DNA of 26,818 nt from assembly GCA_900544405.1 (NCBI GenBank), contig UQVA01000027.1, forward strand, positions 1 to 26,818. The letters are read 5' to 3'. Below, one piece after another: positions 7,127 to 13,309 of the stretch. A program made the translations under genes and the position numbers. Positions within the stretch are counted from its first letter, which is position 1, and each line of letters opens with the position of its first letter. The notes below the pieces were generated by a model that was not told where the DNA came from, did not search any database, and saw only the letters and a program-made list of their open reading frames with translations. This stretch comes from an uncultured Eubacteriales bacterium (lineage in GTDB: Bacteria > Bacillota > Clostridia > Oscillospirales > Oscillospiraceae).

Positions 7127-8293
7127 ATGAGCAGCAATACATCCAATAACAAGAATACGAAGAACATGGAAGAGATTCAGACCGCCATGCAGGCCCTCAT
7201 CGCCCAGGGCCGCAAGGAGGGAATGCTGCGGGCTTCCGAGCTGAACGCCCAGCTGGAGAAGCTGGACCTGAGCCCGGAGAAGATCGAGGAAATTTATGAC
7301 CGGCTGGACGCCATGAACATCCAGGTGGTCAGCAGCGACCTGGACCTGGAGGTGGATTCAGATCTGGACGGCCTGGACCTGATGGACGGTCTGGGGGACG
7401 AGGTGGACCTGTCCGGCATTCCGGAGGAGGACCTGGTGGACCCGGTGGACCTGGCGGCGGAATACTCCCTGGACGACCCCGTGCGGATGTACCTGAAGGA
7501 GATCGGCCAGATCAAGCTGCTTACCGCCGACGAGGAAGTGGAGCTGGCCAAGCGCATCACTGCCGGCGATCAGGCCGCCAAGAATAAGCTGACGGAAGCC
7601 AATTTGCGGCTGGTGGTCTCCATCGCCAAGAAGTATTCCGGCCGGGGCCTGCACATTCTGGACCTTATCCAGGAGGGCAATACGGGCCTCATCCGTGCCG
7701 TGGACAAATTCGACTGGACAAAGGGAAACAAGTTCTCTACATATGCCACTTGGTGGATCCGGCAGGCCATCACCCGTGCCATTGCCGATCAGGCCCGGAC
7801 CATCCGGGTGCCGGTGCATATGGTAGAGGTCATCAACAAAGCCACCCGGTGCAACCGGAAGCTGGTCCAGGAACTGGGCCGGGAGCCTACCGTGGAAGAA
7901 ATCGCCAAGGAACTGAACCTGCCCGTGGAGAAGATCATCGAGGCCAACCGGACCGCCGCCGATACCCTGAGCCTGGACACCCCCGTGGGCGATGAAGAGG
8001 ATACCTCTATCGGCTCCTTCATCATGGACGACCACACCCCCGGACCTGCCGACGCCACCTCCAACGCCATGCTGGCCGAGGCCCTGAAGGAGATTCTGGA
8101 CACCCTGACCCAGCGGGAGGCGGACGTGCTGAAAATGCGCTTCGGTATGTACGACGGCCGGACCCATACCCTGGAGGAAGTGGGCCAGATCTTCGGCGTG
8201 ACCCGGGAACGCATCCGCCAGATCGAAAACAAGGCCATCCGGAAGCTGCGCCACCCCAGCCGGGCCAAAAAGATCCGGGATTTCTATTGCTAA
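7127..8293 (+). CDS. rpoD: Primary sigma factor RpoD (SigA)
   Basis: This 388-aa protein is the housekeeping sigma factor that directs RNA polymerase to the TTGACA/TATAAT promoters found throughout the window. An N-terminal region 1.1-like segment (MEEIQTAMQALIAQGRKEGM) is followed by an acidic linker, region 1.2 (DDPVRMYLKEIGQIKLLT, from about residue 112), region 2 (NLRLVVSIAKKYSGRGLHIL to KFSTYATWWIRQAITRAI), region 3, and region 4 ending in the helix-turn-helix VGQIFGVTRERIRQIENKAI. The ATG at 7127 is preceded by AAGGGG at 7 nt. An earlier ATG at 7097 has no SD and lies at the predicted 5' end. The gene is not preceded by dnaG, unlike the usual dnaG-rpoD operon, and is divergent from lepA. 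Confidence 0.96.
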   Translation: MSSNTSNNKNTKNMEEIQTAMQALIAQGRKEGMLRASELNAQLEKLDLSPEKIEEIYDRLDAMNIQVVSSDLDLEVDSDLDGLDLMDGLGDEVDLSGIPEEDLVDPVDLAAEYSLDDPVRMYLKEIGQIKLLTADEEVELAKRITAGDQAAKNKLTEANLRLVVSIAKKYSGRGLHILDLIQEGNTGLIRAVDKFDWTKGNKFSTYATWWIRQAITRAIADQARTIRVPVHMVEVINKATRCNRKLVQELGREPTVEEIAKELNLPVEKIIEANRTAADTLSLDTPVGDEEDTSIGSFIMDDHTPGPADATSNAMLAEALKEILDTLTQREADVLKMRFGMYDGRTHTLEEVGQIFGVTRERIRQIENKAIRKLRHPSRAKKIRDFYC

Positions 8294-8301
8294 CCCCCCA
8301 A

Positions 8302-8341
8302 CTGCCCCCGGAGAAGGCTCTTTCGCCTCCCGGGGGTGCAG
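8302..8341 (+). terminator. Possible terminator hairpin after rpoD
   Basis: CCCCCGG (8305-8311) pairs with CCGGGGG (8330-8336), extended by CTG/CAG at the base and an inner AGGC/GCCT helix. The hairpin is very stable, but the following sequence TGCTTTG lacks a proper T-run, so termination is uncertain. Confidence 0.4.
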
Positions 8342-8346
8342 TGCTT

Positions 8347-8377
8347 TGTAGGGGCGGCGGCATGCCCCGCCCCTACC
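8347..8377 (+). repeat. Second short repeat family (GTAGGGGCGGCGGC), copy 2
   Basis: The unit starts TGTAGGGGCGGCGGCATGCC and ends CCGCCCCTACC. GTAGGGGCGG and CCGCCCCTAC form a 10-bp stem. A near-identical left half occurs at 26627-26652 and an inverted copy at 2189-2210. Confidence 0.6.
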
Positions 8378-8407
8378 GGGTCCTGCCGGAAGCATCAAAA
8401 AATAAAA

Positions 8408-8422
8408 TGAGAATTATTCTCA
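8408..8422. promoter_or_regulatory. Fur/PerR box upstream of the perR promoter
   Basis: TGAGAAT-T-ATTCTCA is a perfect 7-1-7 inverted repeat, the architecture of Fur-superfamily operators. It lies 8 bp upstream of the -35 hexamer of perR. Given the PerR-type residues of the adjacent protein, autoregulation by PerR is the simplest reading, though a separate Fur protein is possible. Confidence 0.75.
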
Positions 8423-8430
8423 AAAAGTGC

Positions 8431-8459
8431 TTGACAAAATTCCTGGCCTGTGCTATACT
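8431..8459 (+). promoter_or_regulatory. Consensus SigA promoter of the perR operon
   Basis: TTGACA (8431-8436), a 17-nt spacer and TATACT (8454-8459) form a strong promoter with a start near 8466. It is bracketed by two Fur/PerR-like boxes. Confidence 0.9.
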
Positions 8460-8471
8460 CTGGAATGTAAA

Positions 8472-8486
8472 CAAGAATCATTCACA
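8472..8486. promoter_or_regulatory. Second, imperfect Fur/PerR box
   Basis: CAAGAAT-C-ATTCACA matches the upstream perfect box at 11 of 14 arm positions and lies just downstream of the predicted start. Occupancy of both boxes would block the promoter. The match is seen; binding is inferred. Confidence 0.5.
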
Positions 8487-8498
8487 AGGAGGCCGGAT

Positions 8499-8882
8499 AT
8501 GGAAGCCAAGCAATTCCGCAAGCGCAGCGCCATTCTTGCCTGCCTTCAAGGGACCACCGCTCACCCCAGCGCCGAGACCCTCTACGCCATGGTGAAGGCG
8601 GAAAACCCGGACATTTCTCTGGCTACCGTGTACCGGAACCTGACCCGCTTCAAGGAGCAGGGGCTCATCGTGAGCCTAGGCACCGTCAACGGCGTGGAGC
8701 GCTTCGACGGGAATATTTCCCGCCACGCCCACTTCATCTGCCGCCGCTGCGGCCGGGTGGACGATCTGCCTATGGCCGATGTGCCCATCCCCTGCCTGAA
8801 CGGCGCCAAAGTCGAGAATTGTTCCCTGAGCTATACCGGCCTGTGCCGGAATTGTCTGCGAGAAGGTGGTGAGGAAGCGTGA
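8499..8882 (+). CDS. perR: PerR-type peroxide-sensing repressor (Fur superfamily)
   Basis: This 127-aa Fur-superfamily protein has the winged-helix segment ISLATVYRNLTRFKEQGLIV (about residues 39-58) and two CXXC pairs (C81/C84 and CRNC near the C-terminus) for the structural zinc. The regulatory metal ligands match B. subtilis PerR in identity and spacing: His22, Asp70, His76, His78 and Asp89 correspond to PerR H37, D85, H91, H93 and D104. Asp at position 70, rather than the Glu typical of Fur, argues for PerR. It would sense H2O2 by Fe-catalysed histidine oxidation. The ATG at 8499 follows AAGGAGG at 6 nt. Its stop overlaps the next start (GTGA), so it is coupled to the rubredoxin-like gene, and the reverse rubrerythrin downstream is a plausible target. 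Confidence 0.88.
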   Translation: MEAKQFRKRSAILACLQGTTAHPSAETLYAMVKAENPDISLATVYRNLTRFKEQGLIVSLGTVNGVERFDGNISRHAHFICRRCGRVDDLPMADVPIPCLNGAKVENCSLSYTGLCRNCLREGGEEA

Positions 8883-8998
8883 AGAAGTTCGTCTGCACCG
8901 TCTGCGGCTACGTCTACGAGGGCGAGGAGCTGCCGGAGGACTACGAGTGCCCTCTCTGCGGCGTGGGGCCCGACCAGTTTGAAGAAGTCACCGAGTAA
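8879..8998 (+). CDS. 39-aa rubredoxin-like protein (GTG start)
   Basis: This tiny gene starts with GTG at 8879, overlapping the perR stop by 4 bp, and has GAGGA just upstream. The protein starts MKKFVCTVCGYVYEGEELPE and continues DYECPLCGVGPDQFEEVTE. Cys6, Cys9, Cys24 and Cys27 form the two CXXC knuckles of a rubredoxin Fe(Cys)4 centre. At 39 residues it is shorter than a classical rubredoxin of about 52, and corresponds to the compact domain fused to rubrerythrins. The first 29 residues match the N-terminus of the downstream reverse rubrerythrin at 21 positions, with identical cysteine spacing, so a partial duplication is likely. It may pass electrons to the peroxidase. Confidence 0.85.
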   Translation: MKKFVCTVCGYVYEGEELPEDYECPLCGVGPDQFEEVTE

Positions 8999-9034
8999 AA
9001 ATCACACATAAAATCACACACAATATCACACACA
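8999..9034 (+). repeat. Three 12-bp tandem units in the operon spacer
   Basis: AAATCACACATA, AAATCACACACA and ATATCACACACA lie in direct tandem between the rubredoxin-like gene and the SD of the reverse rubrerythrin. This AT-rich, G-free spacer stands out from the GC-rich surroundings and would be an unstructured, possibly translation-enhancing leader. Confidence 0.8.
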
Positions 9035-9054
9035 AAATTATGGAGGAATTTATT

Positions 9055-9645
9055 ATGAAGAAGTTTGTTTGCCCTGTTTGCGGTTACGTTTACGAAGGGG
9101 ACGAGATCCCCGAAGGCTTCAAATGCCCCGTGTGCCATGTGGACGGCTCCAAGTTCAAGGAAATGGACACCACCAAGCTGGCTGCCGAGCATGAGTTCGG
9201 GATCTACGAGAAGACCGTTCGGGACAACCCCGACATCTCCGAAGCCGACAAGGCTTATATCCTGGAGCAGCTGAAGGCCAACTTCACCGGCGAGTGCAGC
9301 GAAGTGGGTATGTACCTGTGCATGGCCCGGATCGCACACCGGGAGGGCTATCCGGAGGTGGGCCTGTACTGGGAGAAGGCCGCTTACGAGGAGGCTGAGC
9401 ACGCTGCCAAGTTCGCCGAGATGCTGGGCAGCACCCTGGAGCCCAACATGACCGCCTCCACCAAGAAGAACCTGGCCTGGCGTGTGGACTGCGAGTTCGG
9501 CGCTACCCAGGGCAAGTTCGACCTGGCCGCCTGCGCCAAGAAGAACGGCCTGGACGCCATCCACGACACCGTCCATGAAATGGCCAAGGACGAGGCCCGG
9601 CATGGCAGAGCGCTGAAGGGCCTGCTGGAGCGGTACTTCAAGTAA
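9055..9645 (+). CDS. Reverse rubrerythrin (NADH peroxidase component)
   Basis: This 196-aa non-heme iron protein has the inverted domain order of clostridial reverse rubrerythrins: an N-terminal rubredoxin domain (Cys6, Cys9, Cys24, Cys27) followed by a ferritin-like four-helix domain. Diiron ligands are visible in GECSEVGMYL, in AAYEEAEHAAKFAEM and in HEMAKDEARHG. In Clostridium acetobutylicum such proteins reduce H2O2 (and O2) with electrons from NADH through a reductase, and are under PerR control. The same is inferred here because perR and a small rubredoxin-like gene lie directly upstream behind PerR-type boxes. The ATG at 9055 has TGGAGGAA upstream; an ATG at 9040 overlaps this SD and is rejected. 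It is the last gene of the operon. Confidence 0.93.
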   Translation: MKKFVCPVCGYVYEGDEIPEGFKCPVCHVDGSKFKEMDTTKLAAEHEFGIYEKTVRDNPDISEADKAYILEQLKANFTGECSEVGMYLCMARIAHREGYPEVGLYWEKAAYEEAEHAAKFAEMLGSTLEPNMTASTKKNLAWRVDCEFGATQGKFDLAACAKKNGLDAIHDTVHEMAKDEARHGRALKGLLERYFK

Positions 9646-9655
9646 AAATCAAAAG

Positions 9656-9686
9656 CGGCTCGCCCCTTGACGTTGGGGGCGAGCCG
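9656..9686 (+). terminator. Hairpin after reverse rubrerythrin
   Basis: CGGCTCGCCCC pairs over 11 bp with GGGGCGAGCCG (9676-9686). No T-run follows, so it may be a transcript-end stabiliser and not the terminator itself. Confidence 0.5.
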
Positions 9687-9746
9687 TCGTATAACCAGCG
9701 TAGAAAGCGGGCGCTGCCGATAGACGCTGTGCCCGCTCGCTGGATA

Positions 9747-9791
9747 GGAAAAGGAACCGTGAAGTCGGGGAACCGCGGGCGGTTCCTTTTT
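9747..9791. terminator. Bidirectional terminator between converging genes
   Basis: AAAAGGAACCG (9749-9759) pairs with CGGTTCCTTTT (9780-9790) and has T-runs on both strands, serving the reverse rubrerythrin operon and the converging flavoprotein gene. Confidence 0.7.
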
Positions 9792-9804
9792 GCAGATGCT
9801 CTCA

Positions 9805-9842
9805 CCCCTGCCCGGATTGGGAACGATCCGGGCAGGGGTTTT
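9805..9842 (+). terminator. Strong 13-bp terminator hairpin
   Basis: CCCCTGCCCGGAT pairs perfectly with ATCCGGGCAGGGG over 13 bp with an 8-nt loop, followed by TTTTG. It is the second terminator-like structure in the 9646-9902 gap, which holds no gene. Confidence 0.7.
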
Positions 9843-9902
9843 GTAATTTTCGGACTGTATCAGGGAAACGTCCCCCTACACGCCGGGGGCGGAATTTTCA
9901 TC

Positions 9903-10517
9903 TCACCGGATAAAATTCGTTCTGACCCGCTCCTCCTGCTCCGGGCAGGGGAGGTCTGCTTTCCGGATGGATTTCAGCAGCCAGGCCATATTCCGGCCAA
10001 GGGTCCGCATGATCTGCATTCCCTCCAGGTCCCGGACCACTTCTTCCGGGCTGTTGCCGTGGACCACGTTCCAATAGCCGGAGGACACTACCGGCATCTG
10101 GTTGATGGTGAAGTACTTATTCAGCACGTCCACCGAAGCGGTGGTCCCGGCCCGGCGAGCGGAGGCAATGGCGGCGCCGGGCTTGAAGGCGAAGGCGGAG
10201 CCGCCGGAATAGAACATCCGGTCCAGGGCGCAGAGGATGCGGCCGCTGGGATGGGCGTAGTACACCGGCGTGCCGAACACGAAGCCGTCGCTGTTCCGGG
10301 CCTCCTCCACCAGAGCATTTACCGGGTCGTCCTGGAACACACACCCGCCGCCGTTCTTACAGCCGCCGCAGGCAACGCAGTCCCGGATGGGCTTCACTCC
10401 CAGCCAGCGAATGGATGTTTCGATGCCCTGGGCCTCCAATTCCTTGGCAACTTCGGCCAGGGCCGTGGCCGTGCAGCCATGCTCGTGACTGCTGCCGTTG
10501 ATGAGCAATACCTTCAT
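9903..10517 (-). CDS. Iron-sulfur flavoprotein, NADPH-dependent FMN reductase family
   Basis: This 204-aa soluble protein has a flavodoxin-like fold. The N-terminus MKVLLINGSSHEHGCTATAL provides the FMN phosphate loop (NGSS), and VFGTPVYYAHPSG is the second FMN-binding segment. Between them, CVACGGCKNGGGC has the compact CX2CX2CX5C pattern of archaeal and clostridial Isf proteins, which bind a [4Fe-4S] cluster next to FMN and reduce O2 or H2O2 in anaerobes. A disulfide-free use of the cysteines cannot be excluded. The ATG at 10517 has AAAGGAG 12 nt upstream. It is monocistronic, has its own consensus promoter, and diverges from the antiporter operon. Placement next to the PerR operon fits an oxidative-stress role, but no PerR box was seen here. 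Confidence 0.82.
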   Translation of the reverse strand: MKVLLINGSSHEHGCTATALAEVAKELEAQGIETSIRWLGVKPIRDCVACGGCKNGGGCVFQDDPVNALVEEARNSDGFVFGTPVYYAHPSGRILCALDRMFYSGGSAFAFKPGAAIASARRAGTTASVDVLNKYFTINQMPVVSSGYWNVVHGNSPEEVVRDLEGMQIMRTLGRNMAWLLKSIRKADLPCPEQEERVRTNFIR

Positions 10518-10551
10518 AATAACATCGGGCTCCTTTCATGTGGTTACTTTC

Positions 10552-10580
10552 AGTATAATCCTGGAAATCTTTTCTGTCAA
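10552..10580 (-). promoter_or_regulatory. Consensus SigA promoter of the iron-sulfur flavoprotein gene
   Basis: On the minus strand TTGACA (10580-10575), a 17-nt spacer and TATACT (10557-10552) predict a start near 10545. Confidence 0.88.
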
Positions 10581-10590
10581 GGATGAACAC

Positions 10591-10605
10591 TGAAAGGAAC
10601 TTTCA
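10591..10605. promoter_or_regulatory. Candidate operator between divergent promoters
   Basis: TGAAAG-GAA-CTTTCA is a perfect 6-3-6 inverted repeat. It lies 10 bp upstream of the flavoprotein -35 box and 23 bp upstream of the antiporter -35 box, so one regulator could affect either gene. Additional TGAAAG half-sites occur on the minus strand near the flavoprotein promoter. Confidence 0.4.
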
Positions 10606-10628
10606 TCAAAATTTATAAGAAACCGGGC

Positions 10629-10657
10629 TTGACTTTTCGCCGGTTTGTGTGTATTAT
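10629..10657 (+). promoter_or_regulatory. SigA promoter of the antiporter-mgtC operon
   Basis: TTGACT (10629-10634), a 17-nt spacer and TATTAT (10652-10657) predict a start near 10664 and a leader of about 128 nt. Confidence 0.75.
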
Positions 10658-10663
10658 ATAAGA

Positions 10664-10729
10664 ACTCTGTAGGGGGGCGCAGGCTCCTTCGGCCACGTCG
10701 TTTTTCAGGGAACGACGTGTATCTTTTTT
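10664..10729 (+). promoter_or_regulatory. Structured leader with internal terminator; candidate riboswitch
   Basis: The predicted leader opens with a G-rich segment (GTAGGGGGGCGCAGGCTCC) and a GGC/GCC helix (10682-10694), then the hairpin CACGTCGTT/AACGACGTG (10694-10702 and 10711-10719). A T-run at 10724-10729 completes an intrinsic terminator inside the 5' UTR. C10694 is shared by the two helices, so the upstream fold could compete with the terminator. The position before a cation/proton antiporter suggests an ion-sensing attenuator. Known Na+ (DUF1646) and Li+ (nhaA-I) riboswitch classes are candidates, but the consensus was not verified. Confidence 0.5.
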
Positions 10730-10791
10730 AATCGGGTTTTTGGAACCCTCCAAATAAATATTTTTATATCGAATGAAGGGAGCGTGGTCCT

Positions 10792-12267
10792 TTGCTGACC
10801 CCATTTTACGAGGCACTCCACATCACGGACACCGTGTCGGTCATCATCGTCTCCATCGCCTTGATGCTCATTTGCGGCTTCGCCGTGACCCGCATCACCA
10901 AACGCCTGCGGCTGCCCAACGTGACGGCCTACATCGTGGCCGGTATCCTCATCGGTCCCTACTGCCTGAACCTGGTTCCCAAGGGCGTGGTCTCCGGCAT
11001 GGATTTCATCGCCGACATTGCCCTGGCCTTCATCGCTTTCAGCACCGGCGAGTTCTTCAAGTTTGATACCCTGAAGAAAAGCGGCGCAAAAGTAGTGGTT
11101 ATTACGGTTTTTGAGGCCGTTCTCGCATCCGTTCTGGTGTTCATCGTGACTTATTTTATGCTGGGACTGGAGCTGAATTTCTCCATCGTCCTGGCGGCCC
11201 TGGCCTCCGCCACCGCCCCGGCCTCCACGGTCATGACCATCCGGCAGACCCATGCAAGGGGCGATTTCGTGGATACGCTGCTGCAAGTCGTCGCCCTGGA
11301 CGACGTAGTTGGCCTGGTCGCTTACAGCGTCGCCATTTCCGTGGCCCTGGCCTCCGCCACCGGAGCCTTTCACGCAGCCTCCGTGCTGAAGCCCCTGGCC
11401 GTCAACGTGCTGGTGTTTCTGCTGGGTGGGCTGTTCGGCGTGTTCCTGAAGCTGCTGCTGCATAAGCGGTCCACCGACAACCGGCTCATTGTGTCCGTGG
11501 CGCTGCTGTTCGCCTTCTGCGGCATCTGCGCCATGCTGGACGTGTCGCCCCTGCTGGGCTGTATGTCCATGGGCATGATTTACATTAACCTGACCGGGGA
11601 CGAGCGGCTGTTCCAGCAGCTGAACTATTTCAATCCCCCCATTCTGCTGCTGTTCTTCGTGCGCTCCGGCCTGAATTTTGACCTGGGTGCGCTGGTGAAC
11701 ACCTCCGAGAGCATCGGCACCACCCCGCTGCTGGTGGTCGGCGTGCTGTATTTTCTGGTCCGCATCATCGGCAAGTACGCCGGAGCCTTCTTCGGCTGTC
11801 TGGTGACGAAGAAGGACAAAAAAGTCCGGAATTTCCTGGGGCTGGCCCTGATCCCTCAGGCGGGCGTGGCCATCGGTCTGGCGGCCACCGGCGCCCGGAC
11901 CCTGGGCGGCGAACCGGGCAAGGCCTTGGAGACCATCATTCTGGCCTCCAGTGTGCTGTATGAGCTCATCGGACCGGCCTGCGCCAAGCTGTCCCTGTAC
12001 CTGTCCGGGTCCTATTCCAACAAATTGGAGGATCTGGCCCCCATTCCCGAAGCGGAACCGGGGGAGCCGCCCAAGTCTCAGGTGGAGCTGCTCATCGAGC
12101 GCATCCAGGCCATCCAGCAGGAGCTGCCCAAGCACGACAACCCCTATTATGACGACGAGTTGGCCTTCACCCAGGCGGCCGAAGAACACGCCGCCCAGAT
12201 GGAAGCAGCCTTTTCCGGCACGCCGGGACCTATGAACGCCGTCGCCCCAAGGAGGAAGCATAAATGA
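10792..12267 (+). CDS. CPA2-family cation/proton antiporter (KefB/NapA-like)
   Basis: This 491-aa membrane protein belongs to the monovalent cation:proton antiporter-2 family. About 12 hydrophobic helices cover residues 12-410. Features include ITKRLRLPNVTAYIVAGILI near the N-terminus, FSTGEFF, and the core segment SATAPASTVMTIRQT followed by VALDDVVGLVAYS, matching the acidic-residue helices of the family. A charged cytoplasmic tail of about 75 residues follows; no TrkA-N or TrkA-C nucleotide-binding domain is present. The substrate (Na+ or K+) cannot be decided. The start is TTG at 10792 with AAGGGAG 9 nt upstream; an ATG nearby is out of frame. It overlaps mgtC by ATGA. Expression is probably controlled by the structured leader. 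Confidence 0.87.
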   Translation: MLTPFYEALHITDTVSVIIVSIALMLICGFAVTRITKRLRLPNVTAYIVAGILIGPYCLNLVPKGVVSGMDFIADIALAFIAFSTGEFFKFDTLKKSGAKVVVITVFEAVLASVLVFIVTYFMLGLELNFSIVLAALASATAPASTVMTIRQTHARGDFVDTLLQVVALDDVVGLVAYSVAISVALASATGAFHAASVLKPLAVNVLVFLLGGLFGVFLKLLLHKRSTDNRLIVSVALLFAFCGICAMLDVSPLLGCMSMGMIYINLTGDERLFQQLNYFNPPILLLFFVRSGLNFDLGALVNTSESIGTTPLLVVGVLYFLVRIIGKYAGAFFGCLVTKKDKKVRNFLGLALIPQAGVAIGLAATGARTLGGEPGKALETIILASSVLYELIGPACAKLSLYLSGSYSNKLEDLAPIPEAEPGEPPKSQVELLIERIQAIQQELPKHDNPYYDDELAFTQAAEEHAAQMEAAFSGTPGPMNAVAPRRKHK

Positions 12268-12998
12268 ACACCCTGATTTCCGTTTCCGACCCCATTGCCC
12301 AGGCGCTGGGCCCCTGGGCCGGGGAATTGAACCTCTGGTCTGCACTGCTGCGTATTGCCCTGGTGGTGTTCCTGGCGGCCACCATCGGCTGCGAGCGGTC
12401 CAGTAAGCGGCACAGCGCCGGCCTGCGGACGTTCATCCTGGTGGCTTTTTCCGCCGCCGTGGCCATGCTGCTGGACCAGTACCTGTACCTGTTCACGGGC
12501 TGCAAGGCCCCGGTGCTGTCAGCGGCCACCCTGCTGGCCATCACGTCTATCAGCGCCAACTCCATTCTTTACTCCTCCCGGAGCCAGATCAAGGGCCTGA
12601 CGACCTCGGCGGGCCTGGTGTCCTGCTGCATTCTGGGCTTCACCATGGGCGCCGGGCTGTACACGCTGACGCTGATCGTACATGTATTCCTGCTGTGCAT
12701 CCTGGCGGGCTTCCCCTCCTTCGAGACCTATCTGAAGGACCGGTCCAACCACTTTGAAATTCACATGGAGCTGAAAAACAGCTCCTATCTGCGGGATTTT
12801 GTTACGGTCAGCCGCCGACTGGGCCTGCGTATCGATGACATCGAAGCAAACCAAGCCTACGCCGGGTCCGGCCTGAGCGTGTATTCCGTCTCCGTGACCA
12901 TCTGCTCGGCGGAGCTGAAAAAGTATAAGACCCACGTGGAGATCATCGAAGCCCTGTCCTCTTTGGACTATATCTACCATATCGAGGAAATGCACTGA
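12264..12998 (+). CDS. MgtC/SapB family membrane protein with C-terminal ACT-like domain
   Basis: This 244-aa protein has four to five N-terminal membrane helices and a soluble C-terminal domain of about 90 residues. The signature IGCERSSKRHSAGLRTFILV (about residues 41-60) corresponds to the conserved MgtC motif with its invariant acidic residue and AGLRTH-like stretch; here TF replaces TH. The second half (HMELKNSSYLRDFVTVSRRL and the remainder) fits the ACT-like tail of longer MgtC homologues. MgtC proteins modulate membrane energetics and Mg2+ or acid homeostasis, in Salmonella through the F-type ATPase. Overlap with the antiporter stop (ATGA) indicates translational coupling and a shared role in ion or pH homeostasis. 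A terminator follows at 13008-13044. Confidence 0.83.
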   Translation: MNTLISVSDPIAQALGPWAGELNLWSALLRIALVVFLAATIGCERSSKRHSAGLRTFILVAFSAAVAMLLDQYLYLFTGCKAPVLSAATLLAITSISANSILYSSRSQIKGLTTSAGLVSCCILGFTMGAGLYTLTLIVHVFLLCILAGFPSFETYLKDRSNHFEIHMELKNSSYLRDFVTVSRRLGLRIDDIEANQAYAGSGLSVYSVSVTICSAELKKYKTHVEIIEALSSLDYIYHIEEMH

Positions 12999-13007
12999 AA
13001 TACCACA

Positions 13008-13044
13008 CCCCCGGATAGACCAACGGCCTATCCGGGGGCCTTTT
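13008..13044 (+). terminator. Rho-independent terminator of the antiporter-mgtC operon
   Basis: CCCCCGGATAG pairs perfectly with CTATCCGGGGG around a 9-nt loop, followed by CCTTTT, and lies 9 nt after the mgtC stop codon. Confidence 0.88.
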
Positions 13045-13089
13045 AAGCAGAGACTTGACTCTGAGGAACCTGCCCCGTACTTCTGAGGG

Positions 13090-13305
13090 AAGGCTTCTCC
13101 CGGAGGAGAAGCTGGCAGTCCGCAAGGGCTGACGGATGAGGTCGAAGCTACCAATTTTTACCATGGGTTGGTACGACGCAGTGACCTTCGACCTCATCCG
13201 TCACGCCTTTGGCGTGACACCGTAGTAGAGGTATGACTGCCACCGGCAGTCATATAGATTTTGGATTCGCTGCGCGGAGCACCACCCTCCAGGGGAAGCC
13301 TAAAT
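13090..13305. repeat. Mosaic intergenic palindrome repeat, copy R4
   Basis: This gap between mgtC and spoVAC holds GGCTTCTCC/GGAGAAGC, the hairpin CAGTCC/GGGCTG (13116-13131, one G-U pair) followed by ACGGATGAGG, the 66-nt module bounded by GGATGAGGTCGAA and TTCGACCTCATCC (13134-13199), GTCACGCC/GGCGTGAC (13200-13218), CCGTAGTAGAGG, TGACTGCCACCGGCAGTCA (13234-13252) and ATTCGCTGCGCGG. It is the R1 layout plus a leading hairpin, largely in the opposite orientation for the outer words. No coding sequence is supported. Confidence 0.75.
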
Positions 13306-13309
13306 CGCA

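Noticed and set aside
8999..9034. Tandem units as a CRISPR array
   Set aside because: Units are 12 bp with no spacers and no cas genes nearby.
10664..10690. Antiporter leader start as a member of the GTAGGGGCGGCGGC repeat family
   Set aside because: Only TGTAGGGG is shared; the remainder differs and fits the leader hairpins.
10705..12345. Open frame of 546 codons on the minus strand
   Set aside because: It is antisense to the antiporter gene, rich in Gln, His and Gly, and without ribosome binding site or family motif.
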